Shown: one piece after another, positions 27,309-40,440 of the stretch | How the letters are laid out: every line of letters starts with the position of its first letter | Position numbering within the stretch: position 1 is the first letter of the stretch | Source: Cytidiella melzeri | Lineage: Eukaryota; Basidiomycota; Agaricomycetes; Polyporales; Irpicaceae | Reading direction: 5' to 3' | DNA length: 64,000 bases | Assembly (NCBI GenBank): GCA_022592445.1 | Contig: JABYQR010000047.1 | Span: 1 to 64,000, forward strand | Program-made: the position numbers and the translations under genes | The notes under the pieces: generated by a model | What the model was told of the DNA's origin: nothing | Database searches by the model: none | What the model saw: only the letters and a program-made list of their open reading frames with translations

Positions 27309-29189
27309 ATGCTGAAGTGGCTGAGCATAGTCTCAAGGACGCGCATTACCCCGAGGACAAAACATCTCTGCTTTAACCGCTCCATCCATGTCAAACACGA
27401 TGTACTAGACGAGTTGCGAGCCAGGGGTTTCATATCCCAAGTGTCCAGGTGAGTACTGATATTTTTCTGCCACTCTTACGCGTACGACGCGCTCACTCAT
27501 TCCGCCGTAAGTGAAGAACAGCTCAAGAATGCATTGAAGAACCCACAGGCAATGTACTCTGGCATAGACCCAACTGCAAAGTATCTCCACGTCGGACACC
27601 TCCTACCTCTACTCTGTCTCCTTCACTTTCAACTAGCGGGACATAGAGTAATTCCCCTCGTAAGTTTGTGCACACATCATCGAATCATTACGTGGAGGAG
27701 ACTACTACTGCGTAGATTGGAGGTGCTACGGGCCTCGTCGGTGACCCTTCAGGCCGGGACACCGAGCGTCCGCTGCCAGACACCACAGTCGTACAATCAA
27801 ACGTCGAGCACCTCAGCGGCGCTGTCACAAAGTTCTTCACAAGTGCTCTTCAATATGCACAAACTCGTCTTGGGCTATCGAGCGGTCTCATGACCGACCT
27901 GCAAGCACCACCTGTCCTGAACAACTTACACTGGCTTCAGGGCGTCGGTCTCCTGGAGTTCTTACGTACGGTCGGTCTACACGCGCGAGTAAACTCGATG
28001 ATTGCACGGGAAAGGCATGGTACCGCCCTTACAGCGTCCGAACATGGTCACACTTTGGCTAACGTCTTTTCCCATTTTTACGTCTATGCACCAGCGTACA
28101 AACCCGCTTGACATCCCAACAAGGCATCTCATTCACCGAGTTCACGTACCAGCTTCTCCAGGCGTACGATTTCTACGTTCTTAATCAGAAGGAGGGATGT
28201 ACGATTCAGATTGGCGGTTCCGACCAGTGGGGAAACATCGTTGCCGGCATTGAGCTCATCAACAAACTCAACAGTCAACTGCAGCGGAAAGGGAGCGCAA
28301 AGCAGGATGGGAGGGTGAAAGCGAAGGAGGTATTTGCTTTGACGACGCCCTTGTTGACTACACCCTCCGGGCAAAAGTTTGGCAAGAGTGCGGGGAACGC
28401 GGTGGCGTTGGACGAAAAGGTGACCAGTGTGTTTGATTTCTATCAGGTACGCCCTTTACCACGTTTGATCGCGCGGACGATATGGACCTACGGCTACAGT
28501 TCTGGTTGAGGACACCCGATTCGCATGTGGGGCTTTACTTGAGGATGTTTACACTTGTGTCACTAGCAAACACGGAGGCAGCAATAGCTGCACACGAGGT
28601 ATGTGCAGATGCCTGCTGCATCCATATGTCTCCCGGAATTTAATTGCGCATGTAATCCCAGAACAAACCTGAGTCACGGTCAGCTCAGCGGCTCCTTGCC
28701 CAGGAGGTGACAGAACTTGTGCACGGCAGTGGGTCTCTTTCTGTGTTACCACATAGGGCCTCTAACGATTCATCTCGTAGAATCTGCTATGCTCAAAGCT
28801 CAGGTTGCCTCAAGAGTACTTTATGAAAGCGACTACACTACTGTGACGACTGAAGACATACTATCGAGCCTATCTGGAGACTCACGTCTGCAGATCATTA
28901 GCGAAGAGATCTTGTTAAGTACACCGGTCGCGAAACTTGCGGTTCAAACCAAACTGGTAGCTTCCAACTGTGAGTTTTTGCTCTTCTAGATCCACCAGAC
29001 ATCAATGACGAACGGATGTGATATGCTTTAGCGGAAGCAAAACGTCTTGTGGAGGCGAGAGGGCTCTATGTTAACAGCCAGCGTGTCTCGAACTTTACGG
29101 ATACGCTGTCGAAGGGGGATCTATTGGACGGCCGGTTTGTGGTCGTCAGGTGCGGAAGCCAGAAGCAGTTGGTTTTGGTGGCGTCGTGA
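27309..29189 (+). CDS. MSY1: Mitochondrial tyrosyl-tRNA synthetase
   Basis: Eight exons: 27309-27448, 27512-27659, 27716-28014, 28095-28446, 28500-28598, 28662-28728, 28781-28969, 29032-29189; 483 residues. The class I signatures are present: HVGH (HIGH box) in [18 protein letters not shown] for tyrosine and ATP binding, and KFGKSAGN (KMSKS box). [12 protein letters not shown] follows the HIGH region. The C-terminal S4-like RNA-binding part contains [19 protein letters not shown]. The N-terminus is basic with few acids ([18 protein letters not shown]), as expected for mitochondrial import. The intron after RE-S at 28015-28094 needs a GC donor (GCATGG) to keep frame. Upstream lies a MITE within 60 bp of the start. 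Confidence 0.92.
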
Positions 29190-30425
29190 GATAGCTGACG
29201 CTGTACGGTGCTAATTATGTGTTGTCACCGTAACTCATGCTAATTGATTTCATTCGCAGGATCATTGTCAGGTCCCTGTCAAATCTGTCCACTGCGTACG
29301 GCAATGCTAGTACATATTATGTGCATACACGGTCTTGATACGGATGCCCGATACACTTAATCCCGGCTTTTCTCATCCAGTACTTCTACAGAAATCCTCA
29401 CAGTAGTAGTATCTTCCCCTACAAACCAAATACTCACCCACAAATTCCTCAATTGCCCCTTCTCGAGCTCAAACACCATCTCGTTCACGCCCACCAACCT
29501 GGCATTGCCTCTCACGCTGCTGTCGGAATTCTATGCGTTCTGCACGGCGTCTGTCTGTGCAACAGTGTTCTGCATTCCGAGACGGACGTCAGCTTCGACG
29601 AGCTCCAGTCCAATTTACTTCAAGTTACGGCAGCCGCCGTTCTCCTTTTGCAGTCCGGACGCGACGCTCGTTAGCGACTTTGCTGAGGCGTCGTGGCGGC
29701 GACTCGGATGCAGGCTTTTGTGCCTCCGCGGTTGGAGTGGTCTGCGCGTTCAACACTTACTAGGTTGATTCCTTCCAATACGTAACATATGGAGGCGTCA
29801 TCCGCGGAGGAGGGTAATGATGGGCGATCTGCATCAAACCCAGCCCAGGTCTGTTCTGTTGAGTCGTCGAACGTTACTGTCACGATTTACTTCAGGCGAC
29901 GATAGGTGCGACAGTGCTCTTCATCACTGCGCGTCGTATGCAAGCAAGTGATATGCTGCAACATTTTCGCTGCACTCCTCAAGAAAGCGTCTTAGGATGT
30001 CCAGTGTTCGTGAATTGGACGACTATCCACAAAATTGACGTCGATTGGCTCGGGAAATTGCCAGTGTTTGGCCATGATATGAAGCCACAACTAAACGCAG
30101 ATACAAACCGTACATGCTTGTATGCATGATCATGACGTTTCCGCCTCGAATAGATTTGCAGCTGTCCGCTCAGTCAAGCTCAGCCATGGGTATGTGCGTC
30201 GGCTCGGCATCCTAAACCTCGCGCCGTATCGATTGTGATGCTTATTCTCGCGCCGTATCGATTTTGACGCTTTGAACTAGGTGTACCTGCTAGTGCCTCC
30301 GCACCTTTGGCACCATAGACTTATGTATATAAAAGGTTCGTATCAATTCTCGATGCTAAACATTTAGTTCCCCTGAACCTCATCCCCCATCTTCTCACAG
30401 TGTCTGACACTCACGCACCGTAGTC
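29190..30425. other. Intergenic with an unresolved minus-strand exon
   Basis: At 29357-29530 (-) a 57-codon exon-like stretch preceded by an acceptor AG reads VNEMVFELEKGQLRNLW and ends VEVLDEKSRD-stop. Upstream fragments at 29671-29883 (-) could not be joined in frame. This may be a small gene or its remains. The right end holds the promoter of the first dehydrogenase copy. Confidence 0.3.
30326..30334 (+). promoter_or_regulatory. TATA box before SDR copy 1
   Basis: TATATAAAA about 100 bp before the start codon at 30426. Copy 2 has CGTATAAAG at about 32305, and copy 3 has only GTATACAAG near 34346. Confidence 0.45.
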
Positions 30426-31693
30426 ATGCCCGGGCTCATTGTAGACCAGTTGGCCACCGTGCCTCCTGTGCTCACTGCTGACCTGAAAGACAAGACAGTT
30501 CTTGTCACAGGCGCCAACACAGGCATTGGCCTAGAGGCAGCCAAGCATTTTGCGCGTATGGGCCCTGCGCGGGTCATCCTTGCATGCAGAAGCAAAGAAA
30601 GAGGTCAAAAAGCTGCAGAATGTGGGTGCTGCCCCTCTGCGCAAGAGTTTCGTCGCACACTTTGGCTAATGCCACGGTGCACAGTAATAGTGAAGGAGAC
30701 GAACTTTAAGGCCGAGGTTGAACTGCTGGATTTGGGTCCGTCACTGCCTTTGCGAAGAGGTTGGAGGGCCAGCCGATAGATATCCTTGTTGCAAATGCAG
30801 CAGTCATTTTTGCTGAGTATGTATCTACGAAGGATGGTTGGGAACAATTGTACGTCGACGTCGCTGTTTCCTCGCTTGGTAGTACGCTTGCTAACGGTTA
30901 GCATTTGAATAGGCTGCATGTGAACCACTTGTCCACTGCTCTCTTATGCTTCTTCTTGGTGCCCAGCCTGTTAAAAGCAGTCGACATCCACACCTTGACT
31001 CAAGGCTGGTGATTGTAAGCAGCAAGTCACACGGCTCCGCACTTTGGGAACCGGAGCTCCTGCAGTCTAATATCCTATTCAAATTGAGCAGCAAGGAGTA
31101 CTGTACAATTGCAAAGTTGAGGCGTCGTTATCCTTACAACAAACGTCAGTGTACTTGCAATCGCTGTGCAACTGCCTTGTATCTGACAATTGCCTTTTTC
31201 ATTTCACTAGTGCTGAATGTACTCTCTCGTGCATTTGCGCATCACCTATCCCCACCTTACAACTCCTCCCTAGTCATAAGCACAGTCAGCCCTGGGCTTT
31301 GTGCCACAGACCTCGCCCGCAACCTTCCAATCGGACCCAGAATGGGGCTCAGAGTCCTTCACACACTGCTGGCGCGGACAGCAGAACAGGAGCGCGTCCA
31401 TTAGTGTGGGCTGCACTAGGCCCGGACGGTCAGCAGGGGCCGCATGTGCGGGCGGCAATGAGCGGGGCGTATGTATCGCTTGCGGAAGTGAGACAGCCCA
31501 GCGACTTTGTGATTAGGAAAAAAGGTTGGGAAACGCAGAAGAAAGTTTGGGTGAGTTTGTCCCTTATTCTCTAGCTGGACGTAGATTGTGACTCTGCTGG
31601 AGTCATGACTTGCGTTGGCAGTACGAGACGGTTGATATATTGTCAAAGGTCGCGCCTTCCATGCGCGCAATTGTCGAGCAGCATTTCCAGTAA
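30426..31693 (+). pseudogene. Short-chain dehydrogenase, tandem copy 1, frameshifted
   Basis: Same five-exon layout as copies 2 and 3 (30426-30621, 30685-30849, from 30913 and onward to a stop at 31691-31693). The first exon is intact with the Rossmann motif TGANTGIG. Exon 2 is 165 bp instead of 175: ten bases are missing after the codons for ELLD. Exon 3 lacks one base near 30993, giving an early stop. Exon 4 lacks one base near 31390, again producing a stop. The tyrosine and lysine of the active site are still visible (Y-x-x-x-K near 31128). Three independent breaks argue for a real pseudogene rather than one sequencing error. Confidence 0.85.
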
Positions 31694-32382
31694 ATGATTA
31701 GGTAGATGATGCAAGAGAGTCCGACACGGAGCTGCGACGAAGAGGTGCAATGCCAGTGGTGCTTGAGTCATGACCGCCCATGTCTGTACGCAGGGGGAAT
31801 TGATGCAATCAAGGCAGAGATCGCCTCGATAATTGCTTCCGAGTTGGCACTTATAGTACATTTTGCCATGATTATGTGGTTTGACTCCCAGGGCCTTTGC
31901 TTCTCACTGATTAATAGGACCTCTCTTCGCAAACAGATATGTCAATCTGGTGCCCAGAACCTCAGACGTTGCCAGGGCTCCTTCCCAATCAAGCTGCAGA
32001 GTGCGAAAAAGGCAGCATCTCTGTCTTGTTTTTTCGCACTCCGCTCCCAACACAGGCAATCCCTAACGGCCGTGACTACAGACTGGCCATGGACCGGACA
32101 TGCACGTCGTTTCGGCACCATATCACGAGCCAAATTGACCACACCAATATATGTATGCATATGTGTTGTATCCGTCATATTGATCGCGGTAATATCATCT
32201 AGTCTCAGTGTGTTACGCAAATGTCTTGACATCACCAGGGCCCGACGGGCATGGTGTTTCAGAAGCTTACGGTGCTGTCCAAGCCTTCGGCACCATCGAG
32301 CAACGTATAAAGCAGAGCACTCATCTGTTCCGACAAAATAACTCGCCTCCCCATCCTCTCACAGCGTCCGCCTTCGACTACC
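31694..32382. other. Spacer between SDR copies 1 and 2
   Basis: 689 bp. It contains GTTGTATCCGTCATATTGATCG near 32166, matched upstream of copy 3 at about 34231, so the flanks were duplicated with the genes. A GGAATTGATGC block near 31796 has counterparts after copies 2 and 3. Confidence 0.5.
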
Positions 32383-33671
32383 ATGCGCCACTTTGGATTC
32401 AAGGAGCTCATCTGGGACCAGTACACAAAAGTCCCTCCTGTGCTCACTGCCGACTTGAACGACAAGACAGTTCTCGTCGTCGGGGCCAACGCAGGTATTG
32501 GCCTAGAGGCGGCCAAGCACTTTGCGCGTATGGGCCTTGCGCGAGTAATCCTTGCGTGTAGAAGTGAGGAAAGGGGCCAAAAGGCTGCAGAACGTGAGTA
32601 TTCCCTGTGCGTAAAGCTCTGTCATGGTGTTTGGCTAACATCACAATCCATACTAGTTATTGCAAAGGAAATCAACTTCAAGGCTGACGTCGAACTACTG
32701 GATCTGAGCAGCTTTGAGTCCGTTACTGCACTAGCAAAGAGACTCAACGGCGAGCCAATAGATATCCTTGTTGCAAATGCAGCGGTTGCTCTTCCAGAAT
32801 ATGTACCCACAAAGGATGGATGGGAACAATCGTGCGTTACTGTACCCTCATTTGGATATGCTTGCTAATGGTCACCTATTGAACCCGAAGGCTGCAGGTG
32901 AATCACTTGTCAACTGCTCTCCTGTCCTTCCTCTTGGTGCCCAACCTGTTAAAAGCAGCCGAGCTCCACGCCTTGACTTCAAGGCTAGTAATTGTGTGCA
33001 GCGAGGTACACCACATGGCAACATGGGAGCCGGAGCTTCTGCAATCTGATATTGTGGCCAAACTGGGTAGCAAAGAGTACTGTACTACAGCGAATATGGG
33101 ACGTCGTTATCCAGACACCAAATGTAGGTGTACTCCATCGACTTTTCAACTGCCATGCAGCTGACGGCTGCTGTTTTATTGTTTCAATTGTTTCAGTGCT
33201 GAATGTCCTCTACACTCGTGCCTTTGCGCATCACCTTTCTCCTCATGCCCTCGTCACAACCACGGTCAACCTCGGGCTTTGCGCCACAGACCTTCCCCGC
33301 AATGCCCCCATCGGACAAAGGATGTGCATCAGAGTCCTTCAGACGTTGTTGGCACGCACGGCGGAACAGGGAGCGCGTCAGCTGTTGTGGGCTTCGCTAG
33401 GCCCGGATGGTCAGCAGGGGCCGCATGTAAGGCCGACGATGAACGGGGCATATGTGTCGATTGCGGAAGTGAGGAAGCCCAGCAATTTTGTGACTAGCAA
33501 AGAAGGGTGGGAGGTGCAGGAGAAGGTTTGGGTGAGTCTAGTCTTGCTTGACTTACAACCTTTAACTGGAGTTCTGACAAAGCCTTGTACTTGCAGTATG
33601 AGACGATTGACATTTTGGCGAAGGTTGTGCCTTCCGTCAGCACAATTGTCCAGCAGTATTTCGGTAATTGA
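32383..33671 (+). CDS. Short-chain dehydrogenase/reductase, tandem copy 2
   Basis: Five exons: 32383-32593, 32657-32831, 32891-33123, 33197-33531, 33597-33671; 342 residues. This is a classical SDR of the retinol-dehydrogenase-like type common in basidiomycetes. It has GANAGIG for the dinucleotide, [12 protein letters not shown] after the second strand (the basic residues suggest NADP), DILVANAAV in place of NNAG, and YPDTK as the catalytic Tyr-Lys pair. The substrate is unknown. Intact in all frames. It lies between a pseudogene copy and an intact copy with about 85% similar DNA in exon 1 by eye. Confidence 0.88.
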
Positions 33672-34441
33672 TGAGGTGGATGCATCTTGGAGCCTACTTC
33701 GTTGGACGCTATCCTGGAGACGGACATTGCTGGTGTTTTCTGTGCTGTTCACTCAGTGTCTCGGAGTTGTCGTGCTTATAGCACTAATTAGTAGTAGTAC
33801 ATACAGCACGCATTCCAAGTGTACTATCTGTGAGCTTCCTTGCATGTTCTACTACATAAGAATTTTTGACGTCGAATTTCCGCGGAAACATGGACCCGCG
33901 ACAAACATTTAATTAGTGTGTAACCATGTCAGGATAGGCGGGATTGATGCGCATGCGCATTGCAATATCTGCCAGGGCAATCTGGGCCATGAGATTGCCC
34001 AGATATTTGCTCGCCAGCCAACCTCAGGAGGGACGAGCCTTCTTGTCGACACTCGCGCTTCCGCCACCAACGACACACACTCTCTGCTGCACAAGAACCT
34101 CTCGCCGCATATAGAGCTGTCGAGCAACAAAATGCATGCACCCTGAGTCAAGGGCAGATCAATACAAGTGAGTTTCTGGTCATTTGAGGCATTTATCTTG
34201 GAGCGTGCGCGTCGGATTGGCATACTTTGTGTTGTATCCGGCATATTGATTGCGGTGCTTACTGATCCAGAATAATTATGAGGTTGTCCACGCCCTTACA
34301 ATGCTTTCTGGCAGCATTCGGCACTGTACAGCAACATCCGTATACAAGGTAAGCGGCAAGCCCTTGAACACTTTTGATGCTGAAGCATAACCCCCCTACA
34401 TCTCACCCCCAGTCTCTCACAGCATCAGGTCCCGAAGTACG
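33672..34441. other. Spacer between SDR copies 2 and 3, with a hairpin
   Basis: 770 bp. Positions 33963-34009 can fold back: AATATCTG and GGGCAATCT pair with AGATTGCCC and AGATATT around a short loop, with a 3-base bulge. Duplicated flank blocks of the SDR array are present at 33938-33952 and near 34231. Confidence 0.5.
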
Positions 34442-35740
34442 ATGCCACACTTTGGATTCAAGGAGCTCGTCTGGGACCAGTACACGAAAGTCCCTCCTGT
34501 GCTCACTGCCGACTTGAAGGACAAGACAGTTCTCGTTGTCGGTGCCAACACAGGTATCGGCCTAGAGGCAGCCAAGCATTTTGCGCGTATGGGCCCTGCA
34601 CGAGTCATTCTTGCGTGCAGAAGCGAAGAAAGAGGTCAAAAAGCTGCAGAACGTGAGAGTGCTGCCCCTCTCCGCAAGAGTCTCTTCGCAACCTCGGCTA
34701 ATGTGAAGGTTCATAGAAATTGCGGAGGAGATAAGTTATAAGGTCAAAGTCGAGCTACTGGATTTGAGCAGCTTCGACTCAGTCACCGCCTTTGCACAGA
34801 GGCTGGATGGACAGCTGATAGACATCTTCGTGGCCAATGCAGCAGTTATTCTTGCTGAATACGTGCCTACCAAGGATGGCTGGGAGCAATCGTACGTAAC
34901 TCCACACTCGTTCTGATACGCTTGCTAACAGTCTGTACATGAACTCTAATAGGTTGCAGGTGAACCATTTGTCAACTGCTCTCCTGTCGTTCCTCCTGGT
35001 TCCCAACCTGTCAAAAGCAGCTGAGATCCACGCCTCGACTTCAAGGCTGGTGCTTGTGTGCAGCAAGGTTCACCATTTCGCAAGTTGGGAGCTGGAGCTC
35101 CTGCAATCTGATGGCTTATTGGCCAAATTGAGTAGCAAGGAGTACTGTACACCGGCAAAGTTGGCACATCGTTATGTTGACACCAAATGTGAGTATACTT
35201 GCTGCTGATATGTTACTGCTGCATAGCTGACGGCTGCTGTCATCGTTATAGTACTCAACGTCCTTTTCACTCATGCATTGGCGCATCACCTTTCCCCTTC
35301 TCATTCCCTCGTAATAAGCACGGTTAACCCCGGACTGTGCACTACAGAGCTCGCCCATAACCAACCCTTCACGTCCAGACTGCACCTCAGAGTCCTCCAG
35401 GCATTGATGGCGCGCAGTGCGGAACAGGGATCACGCCAGCTGGTGTGGGCTGCGTTAGGCCCAGACAGTCAGCAAGGACCGCATGTTAGGCCGACGATGC
35501 ACGGGGCGTATGTCTCGCTCGCAGAGGTGAGACAGCCCAGCGACTTTGTAACCGGAAAGAAGGGCTGGGAGACTCAGGAGAAAATTTGGGTTAGTCTGGT
35601 TCTCTTTGCTTCGAAGTGTAACCTGACGAGGTTTTAACTTACAGGACGAGACGATCAATATTTTGTCGAAGGTTGCGCCTTCCGTGCGCACGATTGTTGA
35701 ACAGTATCTTATAACTGAGTCATTGAATGATGCAGTTTGA
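34442..35740 (+). CDS. Short-chain dehydrogenase/reductase, tandem copy 3
   Basis: Five exons: 34442-34652, 34717-34891, 34953-35188, 35252-35589, 35645-35740; 351 residues. Motifs are [28 protein letters not shown] and YVDTK, so the active site is complete. Compared with copy 2 it has one extra codon in exon 3 and a slightly longer C-terminus. The N-termini of copies 2 and 3 are nearly identical (MRHFGFKEL versus MPHFGFKEL), whereas copy 1 begins MPGLIVDQL. Substrate unknown. Copies 2 and 3 are probably the younger duplication. Confidence 0.88.
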
Positions 35741-36160
35741 TTTCTTGCGGACGATGTCGTGAAGACGGAGGCTACTTTATGTTCGAGTGATTTGAAGTTG
35801 AATGCAGTTTTTTTGAAGTGCTAGTTGGAGTCCACAGAGATAGTATTAGAATAGCTTGTAGAGGCTTCTTGTACCTGATCCGTACTCGATTCATACCATC
35901 TTCGCTTCAGGTAGAGGCGTACGGATGGAGTGGCAATGGAGGCGATGGCAATTCGTGAGCGTCCATGTCCATGAACAGGACGAGCGGGATTGATGCGCCT
36001 CACCGATTTAGGCCGCACGTGCAGATCGATATTTTTCGATCGAAAAAGATCACTTCAGATTTCAGACACTTCGGCACTCGCATTTTCGCTTGCGCTACTT
36101 GACGCTTATCCTCCTCCCACACACACACGCCATCGGTGCCAACTCAAACTTATCCTCATC
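35741..36160. other. Intergenic, PRMT1 promoter
   Basis: 420 bp. Contains the third GCGGGATTGATGCGC block (35984-35998) shared with the SDR spacers, and a short palindrome TTTTTCGATCGAAAAA near 36032. The rest leads into the PRMT1 start. Confidence 0.5.
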
Positions 36161-37702
<1,542 letters not shown>

Positions 37703-38144
37703 CGAGTTGTCAGGTCGTGATTCTACTCTCATTGCTGTATCGCATTTGCTGGCATGCTGTCGCTCGATAACGTTCCTCCTGCCTTGTCCTCCGCCCGGGC
37801 TCTACTAAAACTAAAATGGCTGTGAACGCTGATGTTTGATGTCTACAGGTACTGATAGTACGGACTAATACTGACATGTACTCGCAATACAACGACTCTT
37901 GGGGCTGCTTACATGGGGTAGTTGGCTGCATGTGAATTTACAGTAATCATAGAATGACTGTCAATGACCGAATCATTCGCTTGGATCACAGGCGTCTAAG
38001 CTGATCCTTCTCTCATCATCCGATGACTACACGCCTCCCCAGCTACTCCTTCCACCCGTCCCCCTCTCGAAAGCCTCTATTTATCACACTCAACGCTACA
38101 ACAGCCGTGGTGCACCCACCCACCCCCTCCACACCATCACGCAA
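37703..38144. other. Intergenic between PRMT1 and F-box genes
   Basis: 442 bp of 3' flank and F-box gene promoter. No repeat, RNA gene or credible frame seen. Confidence 0.5.
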
Positions 38145-40233
38145 ATGAATTTCTGGTGCAATGTTGCCGAGCCTGGGTTTGACGGTCTCCTCAAGTGGGT
38201 GTTCAACGACCATGGACAACGAGGCAGATGTCGGACAACCATCGAGTCGCTCCCACCCGATCTGCTTTCAGAGATTGCCAACAGCCTCGAAGACAGGAGT
38301 GATAAATTGCAGTTTGCGCTTACGGTGCGTCTGTTCAGGGGGTGTCAGCAGGAACAATGAGTTTTAACACAAACTGGGAGGAACCAGTCGAGACATCTCT
38401 ATCCTCGCGTTATAAGTGCCATATACGGCTCGGTCACCCTTCACGGGTACGCCCAGTGCGTGAACACGCTGTCCATGCTCTGCGACACTCCTACGTTAGC
38501 GCGGCACGTCCAAGAGCTGAACGTGTATCCGGACCATGTGTCTCTGGGCCAGTCGTGCAAGTACGAGATGGGTGCGGGGATGTGTACGGGAGCGTCGTTC
38601 TTGGTCACAAAGGCTGCGTTGAGCATGGACGCGCTGAGGAGTTTTGGATGGTATGCGTATTGGGCGAGTCCGATCGATGCGATGTGGTGGACTTTGCGAC
38701 GCTGGTGAGTCCTTGTGAGCTCAAATCACGCGGGGGATGTCTGACAAGTGGAGTGGATGTAGTTGTCATAATTTGCAGCGCATTCATTTGAACATTACAG
38801 AACGCTTACCAAGTCCGAACAGTGCTGTGAGCTATTTTGCTCTGATGTGGTTTGGGTAATTGACCTCGTGGCAGGTCTTCATGTTCAGCAACTTGACGAG
38901 CTTCTCGTTGAATGTGAAGCCCATATCTTTCGTCCAACGTAATGACTTCAGCGACAGAGGTTGGTAAACGTGTCTCTTGGAATACTCAAAGACCTAATTG
39001 CTGTTCTAGAGGGTTTGGCGGTCTATAATAGACTTTGGGACATGCTTATTCGCCGCTGTCCGGGGCTCGAGTCTCTCGCTATAGTGAGTGACCTGGACCA
39101 ACCTGTCTATGTCCGCCGACTTCTCGAAGGACACTGGCCATCGCTGCGATCCTTGACTCTAGGTGCCATCAAGTTCGACGCTCTCGGCGCAGAGCCGCTC
39201 CATGCACTCACTGCGTTTCTAGTATTACATTCTTCTATTGAACGGTTGTCGCTGCGAAACATCCCTGTCGATTTGTCTGTTCTTCCCAAAGAGGCCCTTC
39301 CACAGTTGAAGCATCTGAACGGAAACGTCGACCACTTCAGAGCCCTAAGCGCGAGAGGTCTTCCTCCTCAGAACATGCAATTCGGGTTAAACAACCCGCA
39401 GACACAGTTTCCGCATTCACCTCTATCGGAGTCGCTGCAGAGTCTTACCCTTGGAGAGCTCATACCGGTGCGCGAACTGACGCCGTTGTCGGTGTCAAGC
39501 ATGCTTGCTGGTTTGCATGCGTTGACCAGTCTTACGGCTGTGTTCTCGCTGGAGAGTGGCTACGACTCCAATGGCGTGTTTAGGACTATTGTCTCGGCTT
39601 GCCCTCAAATGTTGCATCTTGATCTGACATGCACCAGCAAACCGTCGTTCTACCTGGTACGATTATACTGCATATTGCACGTGACCACTGAAAACCCAAC
39701 AGCTGCTACAGGAGGCCTTCTCTCGGACGTTGCGCGGGCTTGCGAGACTACGCACGTTGTCGCTCACTATCGTGAAAGTACCCGGCGACGAGACGATGCA
39801 ATCTGGAGCTGTCCGTATCGCACTCTCTAACCCTCGACTTACCCGCTTTACTATCGCATATATTCCCGCCGAGCCAATTTATCGCAACCGTGCGTTCACC
39901 CGACCAGAACCTATTCACGAGGGTCGGTTCACACTGTTATGCGACGGGCATGGTATACCGATCACGCTGGTTGCCTGCGAGCGTTGGAAGCGATGGGGTT
40001 GGCTGCATGGACGTGCGTGCAGGCGGGACATTCTGGAACTGCGGCCCAGCGGGCATCCGGATGCGATAAGAAAGACGTGGGGGCAGCTTTTGTTTGAGAG
40101 GAGTCCGGCGGGGGAGGAGGCGCGGCTGCTTGTGCTTTCGGCGTGGCTGTTGGGACTGGCGGGGTGGGGGATTGCGAGGAGTGTGTTGGGAGATACGGTT
40201 GAGCTGGAGAGGTTGAGTGCGACACCGTCGTAG
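38145..40233 (+). CDS. F-box protein with LRR-like C-terminal region
   Basis: Six exons: 38145-38324, 38388-38704, 38763-38826, 38875-38959, 39010-39656, 39703-40233; 607 residues. The F-box lies at about 27-75: IESLPPDLLSEIANSL, then QFALT|SRHLYPRVISAIYGSVTL across the first intron. The following 450 residues have leucine-rich periodicity (RCPGLESLAIV, LRSLTLGAIKF, LKHLNGN, LHALTSLTAVF, MLHLDLT) with irregular repeats, as in many Agaricomycete F-box proteins. F-boxes link substrates to SCF ubiquitin ligases through Skp1; the target here is unknown. The C-terminal stretch LLVLSAWLLGLAGWGIA is hydrophobic and might be a membrane-associated tail. Confidence 0.8.
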
Positions 40234-40440
40234 CTCAGAGCTCGAATGATTGTTTGTGTAGCAACTGTATCTGCAAGGGCTACTGTTTTGTGTTTATAAG
40301 GAAATCATGTTGTATATGTGCTAACCACTAGCATACTTGCCTTACAGGGCAATAATGGAGTTCTTTCGGCGAGGGTCCAGAATCATTTATTACGTCCAAT
40401 TGGATCAAAATTACAATCAACAAGCCTTAACAGATTCGCG

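Noticed and set aside
29453..29768. Overlapping plus-strand frames of 73-87 codons
   Set aside because: They overlap a better, though weak, minus-strand exon candidate and have biased composition.
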